From Dongia_A sp044226685 (GTDB lineage Bacteria > Pseudomonadota > Alphaproteobacteria > Dongiales > Dongiaceae), in contig JBGAGP010000005.1 in the NCBI GenBank assembly GCA_044226685.1, positions 8,011 through 72,010 of the forward strand: a stretch of DNA of 64,000 nt, in the 5' to 3' direction. This document shows, piece after piece, positions 17,150-26,223 of the stretch (within the stretch, counting starts at the first letter, position 1; the number at the start of each line of letters is the position of its first letter). The translations under genes and the position numbers were made by a program. A model generated the notes under the pieces. That model had not been told where the DNA came from. It saw only the letters and a program-made list of their open reading frames with translations, and ran no database searches.

Positions 17150-17914
17150 CTAAGCAAACGCCTCGCGGTGCTGTTCCATGACCGTGGCCAGCTGGGCGTA
17201 GGCGTCGTCGAGGTGATGCTCCAGCGCGCGCACGGCGCGTTCCGGGTTGTGCTTCTGCAGCGCGTCGGCGATGGCCTGGTGCTGGCCGATGACGCGGCGA
17301 TTCTGCCCGGGCAGTGGAATGGTCATCAGGCGCAGGCGGTCCAACTGCGCCTTGACGCTGTTGATCACCTTCCACAGGCGCAGATGCCCGCTCATCTCGC
17401 TGATCTGGCGGTGGAAGCGGTCGTCGTAGTCGATGAAGGCGACATGGTCGCCGCGCCCGGCCGCGCGCTCCTGCAGGTCGATCAGGTTGTAGAGGCTGTC
17501 GACGGATTCCTGCGTCGCCCGCGTCGCCGCCAGGCGGATGCCCTCGACCTCCAGCGCCTTGCGGATCAGCCGGCCTTCCTCGAGCTGGGCCTGGTTGATC
17601 GGCGCGACGAAGGTGCCCGATTGCGGCTTGATCGCGACCAGGCCTTCCTCGGCCAGCAGCCGCACCGCATCGCGCACCGGCGTGCGCGAGATGCCGAGCT
17701 GGCGCGTGATGTCCTTCTCCACGATCGCCGCCCCCGGCGGCAGGCGCAAGGTCACGATGGTGCGGCGGAGCAGGGCATAGACCTGGTCCGGGATCGGCCG
17801 CCCGCGCTCGATCTTCGCATCGGCCGGCAGGGCGGCATGCGGCGCGGCGCTTGGCGCGGCGCTTGGCGCGGCGCGCTTCGCGTGTGCCTTCCTGCTCGCA
17901 GGCGGTCGCGGCAT
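17150..17914 (-). CDS. GntR family transcriptional regulator, FCD type
   Basis: This 254-residue repressor has an alanine-rich leader (1-35, encoded by a short GGCGCGGCGCTT repeat), a winged HTH (about 38-105, QVYALLRRTIVTLRLPPGAA and LGISRTPVRDAVRLLAEEGL) and an FCD effector domain with the metal-ligand acids/histidines in DDRFHRQISEMSGH, GQHQAIADAL and ALEHHLDDA. A perfect palindrome lies just upstream, consistent with autoregulation, and a similar site precedes the FAH-like gene. The effector is probably a sugar acid or related carboxylate. Confidence 0.9.
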   Translation of the reverse strand: MPRPPASRKAHAKRAAPSAAPSAAPHAALPADAKIERGRPIPDQVYALLRRTIVTLRLPPGAAIVEKDITRQLGISRTPVRDAVRLLAEEGLVAIKPQSGTFVAPINQAQLEEGRLIRKALEVEGIRLAATRATQESVDSLYNLIDLQERAAGRGDHVAFIDYDDRFHRQISEMSGHLRLWKVINSVKAQLDRLRLMTIPLPGQNRRVIGQHQAIADALQKHNPERAVRALEHHLDDAYAQLATVMEQHREAFA

Positions 17915-17951
17915 GGTCGGATGCGCCCTCGATCTCGTTCTTCCAGCTGCT

Positions 17952-17967
17952 CATATACTAGTATATG
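17952..17967. promoter_or_regulatory. Perfect 16-bp palindrome, candidate GntR operator
   Basis: CATATACTAGTATATG is a perfect palindrome located 38 bases upstream of the GntR start, between that gene and the xylulokinase stop. Its position and the GntR-like half-site spacing suggest autoregulation. An 11-of-13 relative is found at 16016-16028. Confidence 0.65.
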
Positions 17968-17994
17968 GGCGACGACTTTGGAACCGCCCGGGTG

Positions 17995-19476
17995 TTAGCC
18001 TGTCGCGCGCCTGGTGAAATTGTTGCGCGCCGCGCGATAGAGGTCGCGGAAGACTGGTTGCCGCGCCGCGAAGCGCGCAGCCAAGTCCGCGCGCGGTTCC
18101 ACCACCTCCCGCACCGCCGGCCGCGTGCAGACTTCGGCCACGCTTTCGCCGCTGAAGCCCAGGCGGGCCAGCCTTGCAGCGCCGAAGGCGGGGCCGCGTT
18201 CGGCGCCGTCGTAGAGGGTGAGGGGCTTGTTCAGCATGCTGGCAAGGAGGCCGATCCAGAAGCGGCTGCGCGCGCCACCGCCGATGACGGCCACAGGCCC
18301 GGCTTCCGCCCCGGCGTCGCGCAGGCAGTCCTGGGCGTCGACCAAGGCGTGGCCGACGCCTTCGAGCACCGCCTGGAACATCTGGGCGCGCGTGGTCCCG
18401 AGGGTGAGGCCGGCGAACAGGCCGCGCGCCAGCGGGTCGTTGTGCGGCGTGCGCTCGCCGGCGAGGTAAGGCAGGAACATCACGCCGCCGGGGCCGGCAT
18501 AGCGCGCCTCGACCTCTTGCAGCAGGCCGCCGACCTCGACGCCATCGAACAGGCCGGCGAACCAGGCGAGGCAGGAGGCGCCGTTGAGCAAGGCGGCGGT
18601 CTGCGACCAGCGTTGCGGCAGGGCTTGCGCGAAGGCGTGGATCATGCCGCCGGGTCCGCTCGGCACATAGCGGTCGCGGGTGATGAAATACTGCGCCGAG
18701 GTGCCGATGGAAATGAGCGCGTCGCCGTCCTCGACCGCGCCGATGCCGATGGCGCCCAGCGTCGCATCGCCGCCGCCGCCGACCAGCAGCGGCGGATCCG
18801 GCAGGTTCCAGGCGCGGGCGATCGCGGTGGCGAGAGTGCCTGCCGGCGCGGGACCCTCGACGATGCGGGGCAGCTGGTCGAGGCGGAGGCCGCTCGCCGC
18901 CACCATCGCCGGCGACCACGCGCGGCGCGCCTGATCCAGCCAGAGGGTGCCGGCCGCGTCGCTGACATCGGTCAGGCGCTCGCCCGTCATCTTGAACCGG
19001 ACATAGTCCTTGGGCAGCAGCACGCAGGCGATGCGGGCGAAATTCTCCGGCTCATGCGCCTGGAGCCACAGCGCCTTGGGCGCCGTCAGCCCCGCCATGG
19101 GGAGCACGCCGGCCAGCTGCGCCACGCCCGGGATGGCGGCGAGCCGCGCCGCCTCGGCCGCGGCGCGGCCGTCGTTCCACAGGATCGCCGGGCGGATGAC
19201 GGCACCGGCGGCGTCCAGGGCGACCAAAGCGTGCATCTGGCCGGAAAGGCCGATGGCTTTCAGCTGCCGCCAGGCATCCGGCGCCTGGCCGGCCAGGTCC
19301 GCCGCCACCGCCTGCACGGCGCGCCACCAATCCTCCGGGTCCTGCTCCGACCAGCCGGGGCGCGGCTGCGCCGAAACGAGGGGACGGGTGGCGCTGGCGA
19401 GAATGTGTTGCGCGCCGTCGACCAGGACGGCCTTGACCGCGGAGGTGCCGATGTCGATGCCGAGAAACGCGACCAT
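17995..19476 (-). CDS. xylB: Xylulokinase
   Basis: This 493-residue FGGY kinase phosphorylates D-xylulose to xylulose 5-phosphate. It begins FLGIDIGTSAVKAVLVD, has the xylulokinase-type substrate loop IGLSGQMHALVALD and ILWNDGRA, the catalytic-region GGGGDATLGAIGIG, SIGTSAQYF and FLPYLAGERTPHND, and ends with the ATP-site AVIGGGARSRFWIGLLASML. Length and motif order fit XylB. No xylose isomerase lies nearby in the window, so the xylulose may come from a dehydrogenase elsewhere. Confidence 0.92.
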   Translation of the reverse strand: MVAFLGIDIGTSAVKAVLVDGAQHILASATRPLVSAQPRPGWSEQDPEDWWRAVQAVAADLAGQAPDAWRQLKAIGLSGQMHALVALDAAGAVIRPAILWNDGRAAAEAARLAAIPGVAQLAGVLPMAGLTAPKALWLQAHEPENFARIACVLLPKDYVRFKMTGERLTDVSDAAGTLWLDQARRAWSPAMVAASGLRLDQLPRIVEGPAPAGTLATAIARAWNLPDPPLLVGGGGDATLGAIGIGAVEDGDALISIGTSAQYFITRDRYVPSGPGGMIHAFAQALPQRWSQTAALLNGASCLAWFAGLFDGVEVGGLLQEVEARYAGPGGVMFLPYLAGERTPHNDPLARGLFAGLTLGTTRAQMFQAVLEGVGHALVDAQDCLRDAGAEAGPVAVIGGGARSRFWIGLLASMLNKPLTLYDGAERGPAFGAARLARLGFSGESVAEVCTRPAVREVVEPRADLAARFAARQPVFRDLYRAARNNFTRRATG

Positions 19477-19586
19477 GCGGCGGCGAGCCTGTCACGCCGT
19501 TCAGGAATCTTCAATGTCTTGGGAGAGGGTGTGCGGAGCGGGCGACCGGCGCGGCTACGCCGATGCGGGGAAAGGTGGGACCGCTG

Positions 19587-19859
19587 CTAGCGTGCGGTCG
19601 GCAGGCTCAGCGCGTCCTCGGCATTCAAGGTGACCGGGGTGCCGTTGTTGAGCGTGACGATCTCCTTGCTGCCGTCGATGCCTTCGCACTCGATCTTGGT
19701 CGCCTGCGGCAGATGCGCGAGGTCGAGCGAGATGCGGGACATGCCCGACAGGATGGCGCCCTGCTGCAGGCAGCGTTCGGCGCTGAGATACGGCACGTCG
19801 GGCATCTCGGTGAAGCAGAGGATGCCGGCGAAGCACGTGGTGAGCATGAGCTGGAACAT
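19587..19859 (-). CDS. Small hypothetical protein
   Basis: This 90-residue protein starts MFQLMLTTCFAGILCFTEMP with a GGAG site eight bases upstream of the ATG. The N terminus is hydrophobic and could be a signal or anchor; the rest (CLQQGAILSGMSRISLDLAH, IECEGIDGSKEIVTLNNGT) looks like a small soluble domain with two possible disulfide cysteines. I do not recognise a family. The longer upstream frame is arginine-rich and was not used. Confidence 0.5.
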   Translation of the reverse strand: MFQLMLTTCFAGILCFTEMPDVPYLSAERCLQQGAILSGMSRISLDLAHLPQATKIECEGIDGSKEIVTLNNGTPVTLNAEDALSLPTAR

Positions 19860-20342
19860 GGCTCGTCTCCTGCGCCGCGGACAAGCGCGACGGCGGCGCG
19901 ACGTCGATCGGTACGCATGGTCAAGCATGCTGGCGGGCGGCGCGGGGCTGTGGGGCGGTCGCAAACGCGACGGCGGTTACGCAGCGCCCGTCAAATCGCA
20001 ATTGGGCAAATCGATACCGGCTGCCAACAGGTTCATTACGCGCCTGAGCGATTAACAATCGGTTGCGCCAGCGTGTTCCATGGGCCACAGCCGCTTGCGG
20101 AATGCGGTCTAGGCGGATCGACGTAGCGTCGCCCGGCAAAAGCTGCCCAATGTGTGAATGAAAGATGGACAGGACAGCCGCCGCCACGGTTGACGCGGGC
20201 AGCGCGGCGGTCGCAAGCTGTCGCCAACAGCACGCCAGCGCGAATGCGCGGCCAAGCGTTGCGTTCCGGGCCTGAGGCCCGCGGCTTATCGGGGAATCTT
20301 GAGGGCGAGTCGAATGGCCACCACTTGCGGGGGAGGCTTGCC
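19860..20342. other. Intergenic region without a supported gene
   Basis: These 483 bases separate the divergent small gene and the membrane-protein operon. Possible frames crossing it are proline/arginine-rich and lack domain patterns. It must hold promoters for both sides. I find no strong hairpin or direct repeat. Confidence 0.4.
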
Positions 20343-20984
20343 GTGGACCCATTGATCCTGACCATCGTCACGCGCAGCGTCGAGCGGCTGCTGGTGGTGC
20401 TGGCCGGTGCGCTTGCCATCTATCTCGGCTATCGCCTGTTCATCGACATGCCGAACGCGGAGCGCGGCTCGGGCAAGGTGAACCTGCCCGGCGGCATCTC
20501 GATCTTCCTGTCGCGGGTCGGGCCCGGCGTGTTCTTCTCGCTGTTCGGCGCCATCGTCATCGCGCTCTCGTTTCACTACGGAATCTCGTTCACCGACGTC
20601 GCCCAGCGCCAACAGGTCGCCGCGGCGGATGCCGGCCCGCAGAGCGAGGTCACCTGGTCCGGCGTCGCGCCGCAGGGCGCGCCGGCGGACCCCGCCGCGG
20701 TGCCGGCCTATGAGCGCAGCCGCGTCCTCGCCATCGTCGCGGCGCTCAACCGGGTCGAGGCGAACCTGCCGTCGGAGATGAAGGCGACCGACCGGGTGAA
20801 CCTGATCTATGCGCTACGCGACGCGCGGGTGCGCCTGCTGGTCTCGGTCTGGGATGCCGGGGCCTGGGGCGACCTCGCGGCCTTCCGCAAATGGATCGAG
20901 GACAACGAGCCGAACCCGCCACCGCAGGCGGTGGCCGCGGCGGCGGAGCTCTATCGCCAGGGCCGCGCCGGCACGGCGCCGTGA
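20343..20984 (+). CDS. Two-helix membrane protein of unknown function
   Basis: This 213-residue protein has two predicted membrane segments (LLVVLAGALAIYLGYRLF near residues 14-32 and VFFSLFGAIVIALSFHYGI near 58-77) followed by a soluble region of about 130 residues that ends in a helix-rich stretch (RVLAIVAALNRVEANLPSEM, FRKWIEDNEPNPPPQAVAA). The start is GTG at 20343, with GGGGGAGG upstream; longer frames lack a ribosome site. It lies 37 bases before a secreted metallopeptidase gene and is probably in its operon. Function unknown. Confidence 0.65.
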   Translation: MDPLILTIVTRSVERLLVVLAGALAIYLGYRLFIDMPNAERGSGKVNLPGGISIFLSRVGPGVFFSLFGAIVIALSFHYGISFTDVAQRQQVAAADAGPQSEVTWSGVAPQGAPADPAAVPAYERSRVLAIVAALNRVEANLPSEMKATDRVNLIYALRDARVRLLVSVWDAGAWGDLAAFRKWIEDNEPNPPPQAVAAAAELYRQGRAGTAP

Positions 20985-21021
20985 TTTCCGGCACAGGCCA
21001 TAGGGCAGCGGGAGGACAATC

Positions 21022-22374
21022 ATGCCGCGCCATTGGATTGCGATCATCCTGGTCACGGTGCTGCTCGGCGCTTTCGTGCCAGGCGCGAGGGCGCAGCAGG
21101 GCGGCATCGCCGACCTCTACGATGACGCCACGCTGCAATACTGGGGCAGCCGCTATGAGAAGGGGCTGCTGACGAATTTCAACGAGGTCATCCTGCCCAA
21201 TCTGACCGAGGCGGAGCGGCGCAAGCTGGCCAATGTCCGCATCGTGGTGCCGATGCGGGTGCCGGACCAGGAGCCTTTCGCCTATTACACGTCCGGCCCG
21301 CCCTGGACCGTCACCATGTCGGCGGCGTCCTTGAAGCTGTTCGACGATCTCTGCGTCGCCCATGCCTGGCTGGACGCCAACGGCTACAGCCTGGAAACGC
21401 CGGCCGAATACCTGACCATGCTGAAATACCAGACGCCGCAGAGCATCGGCGGCGCCATCCCGGCCGTGCTCGACGCGCTGCAGATCCCGGCCGACGCCAT
21501 GGATGACCAGCACGTCTACAACATCGCCACCAGGATCTTCAACGAAGCGGTGTTCTTCATCCTGTTGCATGAGCTCGGCCATGCCCTGCACGAGGATCCC
21601 GGCTATGGCCCGAACGTGACGCGCGCCGAGGCCCGCGCCAACGAAGCTGCCGCCGACGCCTTCGCCCTCGACATGATGCGCCGCATCGGCGCCGAGCCGA
21701 CGGCGATGATGGTGTTCTTTATCGCCGCGGCGCATTACCTGCCCGGGCGCGGCGATTTCGACAGCGACGCCGCCTATGACTCCTACCTGGAGGGCGCCAC
21801 CCATCCGCTGACCGGCGACCGCCTCGACACGCTCGCCACCAGCCTGGAGCAATCGGTGGATCTGTTCGCGGCGGACGAGACCGACGTGGCCGCCAGCCGC
21901 CTGCGCATCCAGGGCATCGCGGAGCAGCTGCACCAGATGGCGGAGATCCTCAACGATCGCGACGTCGCGCGGCTGATCGCGCAGAAGGGGCGCAGCACCC
22001 TGCCCAACATGCTGGCGCCGCGCCGGCCGGGCGCCTTGCCGACGCTGCCGTCTTCCGCATCCGGTGGGGAGGCTTTGCCCTTCGACGGCGCCTATGTCGG
22101 CGAATTCTCCGACGGCACGGCATCGCTGCAGGTGAAGACTGTCTTGCGGCGGCAGGGCGACCAGGTGACCGGCGAATACTACTATGGCGGCGGGGCAGGG
22201 CGACTGGTCGGGCTGATCCAGGACGGCGTGCTCTACTACCAGTGGAGCGAGGGCAATGCCGGCGGCTATGGCTACATGATGGCGGAAGAGGACGGCCGCG
22301 TCGTGCAAGGCCGCTGGGGCCGCGGCGAGTCGATGGACAATGGCGGCACCTGGTCGGGAGCCAGGCCGCAATAG
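21022..22374 (+). CDS. Secreted zinc metallopeptidase (HExxH, DUF4344-like) with C-terminal beta domain
   Basis: This 450-residue protein has a signal peptide (1-24, ending GARA). The zinc site is HELGH at 183-187 with a likely third ligand Glu208 in NEAAADAFALDMM, the gluzincin arrangement; the sequence around it resembles DUF4344-type putative metallopeptidases. The last 100 residues (FDGAYVGEFSDGTASLQVKT, GEYYYGGGAGRLVGLIQDG) look like a small beta-barrel that may bind a surface or substrate. It is co-directional with a membrane protein upstream and a DUF1566 protein downstream. A periplasmic or secreted protease is likely; the substrate is unknown. Confidence 0.75.
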   Translation: MPRHWIAIILVTVLLGAFVPGARAQQGGIADLYDDATLQYWGSRYEKGLLTNFNEVILPNLTEAERRKLANVRIVVPMRVPDQEPFAYYTSGPPWTVTMSAASLKLFDDLCVAHAWLDANGYSLETPAEYLTMLKYQTPQSIGGAIPAVLDALQIPADAMDDQHVYNIATRIFNEAVFFILLHELGHALHEDPGYGPNVTRAEARANEAAADAFALDMMRRIGAEPTAMMVFFIAAAHYLPGRGDFDSDAAYDSYLEGATHPLTGDRLDTLATSLEQSVDLFAADETDVAASRLRIQGIAEQLHQMAEILNDRDVARLIAQKGRSTLPNMLAPRRPGALPTLPSSASGGEALPFDGAYVGEFSDGTASLQVKTVLRRQGDQVTGEYYYGGGAGRLVGLIQDGVLYYQWSEGNAGGYGYMMAEEDGRVVQGRWGRGESMDNGGTWSGARPQ

Positions 22375-22403
22375 CCGGTTGCCACGGTAAAAGGAAACAC
22401 GAA

Positions 22404-23045
22404 TTGCCCAGCCTCGCCCAAGACGTTGCCATCCGTCTCGCCGATTGGCGCGACCGGCTGTTCCGCGCCCGGGACCGGCCCTATCTCGGGCCGCTGCTGA
22501 TCGATCGCGGCTTCGGCCTGCTCTACGATGTCGAGCGCGACATCACCTGGCTGCAGGACGCCAACTACGCCAGGACGATCGGGCGCACGGCGGACGGCCA
22601 GATGACCTGGAACGACGCCATGGCCTGGGTGGCGGGGTTGCGGTATCGCGGCATCACGGGTTGGCGCCTGCCGGACGCGCGCAACACGGATGGCAGCGGC
22701 CCGCACCGGATCGAAATGAGCCCGGAAGGCGAGATCGGCCACCTGTTCCTGGTCGCCGGCACCCGCAAATCGCCGCCCGATCTCAAGCTGCGGAATTTCG
22801 AGCCCTTCAGCATCTACTGGCACCGCAACGAAGCCTCCACGACCGAGGCCTGGGCCTTCAAGCTCACCGGCCTGAAACAGGGCACCATGCCGAAGGATCC
22901 CTGGGACGGCGGCGAGTTCAGCGTGCCGCCGACCGACAGGGTGCTGGCCTGGCCGGTGCATGACGGCGACGTAGCGCCGGGCTTCCTGGTGCGGTTCGTG
23001 AGCTGGGTAGCCTCGCTCGTGACGCGGTTCGCTTCGGATCGCTAG
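22404..23045 (+). CDS. DUF1566 domain-containing protein
   Basis: This 213-residue protein contains the DUF1566 (Lcl C-terminal) pattern: RGFGLLYDVERDITWLQDAN, MTWNDAMAWVAGLRYRGITG then WRLPDARNTDG and, near the end, YWHRNEASTTEAWAF. Proteins of this type are often extracytoplasmic and C-type-lectin-like, but no signal peptide is visible from the TTG at 22404 (AAAGGAAA upstream). It follows the metallopeptidase by 29 bases and overlaps the stop of the convergent FrcA-like gene by four bases. Its function is unknown; a partner of the peptidase is possible. Confidence 0.7.
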   Translation: MPSLAQDVAIRLADWRDRLFRARDRPYLGPLLIDRGFGLLYDVERDITWLQDANYARTIGRTADGQMTWNDAMAWVAGLRYRGITGWRLPDARNTDGSGPHRIEMSPEGEIGHLFLVAGTRKSPPDLKLRNFEPFSIYWHRNEASTTEAWAFKLTGLKQGTMPKDPWDGGEFSVPPTDRVLAWPVHDGDVAPGFLVRFVSWVASLVTRFASDR

Positions 23046-23818
23046 TGCACCGTCTCGATCGGCGGCGCTTCCATGGCGCCGGTCATCAGGGCGACCGCGT
23101 CCGACATGGTGTGCTTCTTCGGGTCGATGATGGTCAGCCGCTTGCCCAGGCGGTGGATGTGGATGCGGTCGGCGACCTCGAAGACGTGCGGCATGTTGTG
23201 GCTGATGAGGACGATGGGCAGGCCGCGCCGCTTCACGTCCAGGATCAGCTCCAGCACGCGGCGGGATTCCTTGACGCCCAGCGCGGCGGTGGGTTCGTCC
23301 ATGATCACCACCCTGCTGCCGAAGGCGGCGGCGCGGGCGACGGCCACGCCCTGGCGCTGGCCGCCGGAGAGCGTCTCCACCGGCTGGCCGATGTTCTGGA
23401 TGGTGAGCAGGCCGAGCTCGGAGAGCTTGGCGCGGGCGATCTTCTGCATCGCCGCCTTGTCGAGCTTGCGGAACAACTTTCCGGCGATGCCCTTGGCCCG
23501 GATCTCGCGGCCGAGGAACAGATTGTCGACGATGGAGAGGGCGGGCGACAGGGCGAGGTTCTGGTAGACCGTCTCGATGCCGGCCTGGCGCGCGTCCATG
23601 GGCGAGGTGAAATGCACCGGCTTGCCGTCCATCAGGATCTCGCCGTGATCGGCGGCGATGGCCCCGGTCAGCGCCTTGATCAGCGAGGACTTGCCGGCAC
23701 CGTTGTCGCCGATGACGGCCAGGATCTCGCCCGGATAGAGGTCGAAATCCGCGTGGTCCAGGGCGGTGACGCGGCCATAGCGCTTGACCAGCCCCCTTGC
23801 TTGCAGAATCGGTGTCAT
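23042..23818 (-). CDS. frcA: Sugar ABC transporter ATP-binding protein (FrcA-like)
   Basis: This 258-residue ATPase has one nucleotide-binding domain, unlike the duplicated RbsA/XylG proteins: Walker A GDNGAGKSS, Q-loop region ETVYQNLALSP, signature LSGGQRQGVAVARA and Walker B VVIMDEPTAALG. The single-domain form and the opening MTPILQARGLVKRYGRV match FrcA of the fructose uptake system as I remember it. The ATG overlaps the permease stop by four bases. It powers import through the FrcC-like permease. The exact sugar (fructose, mannose or ribose) is not proven. Confidence 0.85.
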   Translation of the reverse strand: MTPILQARGLVKRYGRVTALDHADFDLYPGEILAVIGDNGAGKSSLIKALTGAIAADHGEILMDGKPVHFTSPMDARQAGIETVYQNLALSPALSIVDNLFLGREIRAKGIAGKLFRKLDKAAMQKIARAKLSELGLLTIQNIGQPVETLSGGQRQGVAVARAAAFGSRVVIMDEPTAALGVKESRRVLELILDVKRRGLPIVLISHNMPHVFEVADRIHIHRLGKRLTIIDPKKHTMSDAVALMTGAMEAPPIETVH

Positions 23819-24900
23819 GCCGAGACCCTCCGCAGCCATTGGTCGATGGCGACCGCGACGATGATGAGCACGCCGACGGCGAATTCCTGCCACAGCACGT
23901 CGACGCCGCTGAGCGCCAGGCCGTTGCGGAACACGCCGACGATGAGCGCGCCGATCAACGTGCCGAGGATCGAGCCGCGCCCGCCGAACAGGGAGGTGCC
24001 GCCGATCACCACGGCGGTGATGCTGTCCAGGTTGGCAGTGTAGCCGGATTGCGGGCTGACCGAGCCGATGCGCCCGATCAGCGCCCAGCCGGCGACGGCG
24101 CAGATCAGGCCGGCAACCATGTAGATCGAGAGCAGCATCTTGTCGGTGCGGATGCCGGCGAGCTTCGCCGCCTCCGGATCATCGCCGATGGCATAGAGAT
24201 GCCGCCCGAACGAGGTCCAGTTGAGGATGTACCAGAACAGGCCGAAGAGGGCGAGCATCAGCATCGACCCGTAAGTGATGCGCGCCAGGCCGATCTTGAA
24301 GGCCGTGCCAGTGAATTGCAGGAAGGCCGCATTGGCGGCGAGATCCTGGGAGCGGATGCTCTCGCTGCCCGAATACCAGAGATTGAGCGCGAAGAAGATG
24401 CTCCAGGTGCCGAGCGTCACGATGAAGGGCGGCAGTCGCAGCCGCGTCACCAGCAGCCCGTTGATGCCGCCGCAGACCATGCCGGTCAGCAGGCCGAGGC
24501 CGAAGGCGAAGGGCACCGGCAGGCCGGAATCGATCGCCAACTTGCCCATCACCACCGAGGACAGCACCATGATGGCGCCGACCGAAAGGTCGATGCCGGC
24601 GGTGAGGATGATCAGCGTCTGGGCGACGCCGACGATGCCGATGATGGTGACCTGCTGCAGCACCAGCGAGAAGTTGAACGGGTGGAGAAACTTCGAGCCG
24701 GCGATGGCCGAGAACAGGATGATCGCCAGCACCAGCACGATGGCCGGGATCGCCGTCGGGTTGGCGTGCAGGAAATGCTGCACCCGGCGCAGCGGCGTCG
24801 ATTCATCCTCGTCGAAGGAGGCGACCGCCTGGGTGGCGGCGATCGCCTTCTCGAAGGCGGCCGGCCCGGTCGGCGTGGCCCCGTTGTCTGCGCTGCTCAT
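23815..24900 (-). CDS. frcC: Sugar ABC transporter permease (FrcC/RbsC-like)
   Basis: This 361-residue inner-membrane permease belongs to the BPD_transp_2 family with about ten helices. Visible landmarks are TAGIDLSVGAIMVLSSVVMG, LLTGMVCGGINGLLVTRLRL, PPFIVTLGTWSIFFALNLWY, the cytoplasmic loop ALIGRIGSVSPQSGYTANLD and AVVIGGTSLFGGRGSILGTL. It sits between the binding protein and ATPase genes, and its stop overlaps the ATPase start. A hydrophilic N-terminal tail of about 50 residues is typical of FrcC. Confidence 0.88.
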   Translation of the reverse strand: MSSADNGATPTGPAAFEKAIAATQAVASFDEDESTPLRRVQHFLHANPTAIPAIVLVLAIILFSAIAGSKFLHPFNFSLVLQQVTIIGIVGVAQTLIILTAGIDLSVGAIMVLSSVVMGKLAIDSGLPVPFAFGLGLLTGMVCGGINGLLVTRLRLPPFIVTLGTWSIFFALNLWYSGSESIRSQDLAANAAFLQFTGTAFKIGLARITYGSMLMLALFGLFWYILNWTSFGRHLYAIGDDPEAAKLAGIRTDKMLLSIYMVAGLICAVAGWALIGRIGSVSPQSGYTANLDSITAVVIGGTSLFGGRGSILGTLIGALIVGVFRNGLALSGVDVLWQEFAVGVLIIVAVAIDQWLRRVSA

Positions 24901-25056
24901 CCGCCCACTCCTGCTATGGGTTCAGCCAGCGTCCACGCAGCGTCCATGCGCGGTCGCGGGAACTACGCGCCCCGGGATTATGCGACCTGGGCCTTCCCGA
25001 AGGAAGGCCCAAGCGCGCAAGGGAATGTCGTGCGAACTACCGTAGGTGGAGCGTGA

Positions 25057-26097
25057 TCAGCCCCAGCACTTGCCGAGGCCGTCCTTGGACGAGGTCGAGG
25101 GCAGGCCCTCGACGGGCTTGTCGGTGATCAGCTCGACGCCGGTGTTGAAGAAGTCCAGGCCGGGGGAGTTTTCCGGCTTCTTCTGGGTCTTCACGTAGTT
25201 CACCACCGCCTCGACGCCCATCGAGGCCATCAGCAGCGGGAACTGCATGGAGGTCGCGCCGATGACGCCGGCCTCGACGTTCTTCACGCCCGGGCAGCCG
25301 CCGTCGACCGAGACGATCAGCACGTCGCTTTCGCGGCCCACGGCCTTCAGCGCCTCATAGGCGCCGGCGGCGGCGGGCTCGTTGATGGTGTAGACGACGT
25401 TGATCTCGGGGTCCTTCTGCAGCAGGTTCTCCATCGCCTTGCGGCCGCCTTCCTCGTTGCCGGAGGTGACGTCGTGGCCGGAGATGCGCGGATCATCCTC
25501 GTCGCCGATATCGGTCGGGTTCTTGATGTCGATGCCGAAGCCCTTCATGAAGCCCTGGTCGCGCAGGTAGTCCACCGTCGGCTCGGTGGGCGAGAGGTCG
25601 AGGAAGCCGATATGCGCGTCCTTGGCGCCGTCGCCCAGGGTCTTCGCCGCCCACTGGCCGATCAGCTCGCCGGCCTTGAAGTTGTCGGTGGCCAGCGTCG
25701 CGTCGGCGGCGGTGATCGGCTCCAGCGGCGTGTCGAGGGCGATCACCAGGATGCCGGCGTCGCGCGCCTTCTGCACGCTGGGCACGATGGCCTTGGTGTC
25801 GCTGGGCGTGATCAGGATGCCCTTGGCGCCGGCGGCGATCAGGCTCTCGATCGCGGCGACCTGGGATTCGTTGTCGCCGTCGACCTTGCCGGCGAAGGTG
25901 CGCAGCTCGACGCCGAGTTCCTTGGCCTTGGCCTGGGCGCCTTCCTTCATTTTCACGAAGAACGGGTTGATGTCGGTCTTGGTGATCAGGCCGACGATGA
26001 TCTCCTCGGCCGAAGCGGGGGCGGACAGGGCGGCGAGGCCGAAGCAGGCGGCGCCGAAGACGGATGCTTTGAGCAGAGAGCGCAGGTTCTTGGTCAC
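25057..26097 (-). CDS. frcB: Sugar ABC transporter substrate-binding protein (FrcB-like)
   Basis: This 346-residue periplasmic binding protein of the RbsB/pentose family starts at GTG 26097, which follows a strong GGAGGATAAA site. Signal peptide about 1-30 (SVFGAACFGLAALSAPASA), then EEIIVGLITKTDINPFFVKM, the ligand-site VIALDTPLEPITAADATLAT, GNEEGGRKAMENLLQKDPEI and VSVDGGCPGVKNVEAGVIGA. It is first in the frcBCA order and is divergent from a ROK regulator with a long palindrome between them, so induction by the transported sugar is expected. Confidence 0.88.
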   Translation of the reverse strand: MTKNLRSLLKASVFGAACFGLAALSAPASAEEIIVGLITKTDINPFFVKMKEGAQAKAKELGVELRTFAGKVDGDNESQVAAIESLIAAGAKGILITPSDTKAIVPSVQKARDAGILVIALDTPLEPITAADATLATDNFKAGELIGQWAAKTLGDGAKDAHIGFLDLSPTEPTVDYLRDQGFMKGFGIDIKNPTDIGDEDDPRISGHDVTSGNEEGGRKAMENLLQKDPEINVVYTINEPAAAGAYEALKAVGRESDVLIVSVDGGCPGVKNVEAGVIGATSMQFPLLMASMGVEAVVNYVKTQKKPENSPGLDFFNTGVELITDKPVEGLPSTSSKDGLGKCWG

Positions 26098-26223
26098 TTT
26101 ATCCTCCCATGGCGGCGCTTGGCCGGCCTTATTGCTTGTTGACGAGACGGACCCGCGCGGCGGCGGCGGAACATGCGCCACTCCTGCCGCGACCACGCCA
26201 TTCCAGCCCAGGGGACGGGCCCT

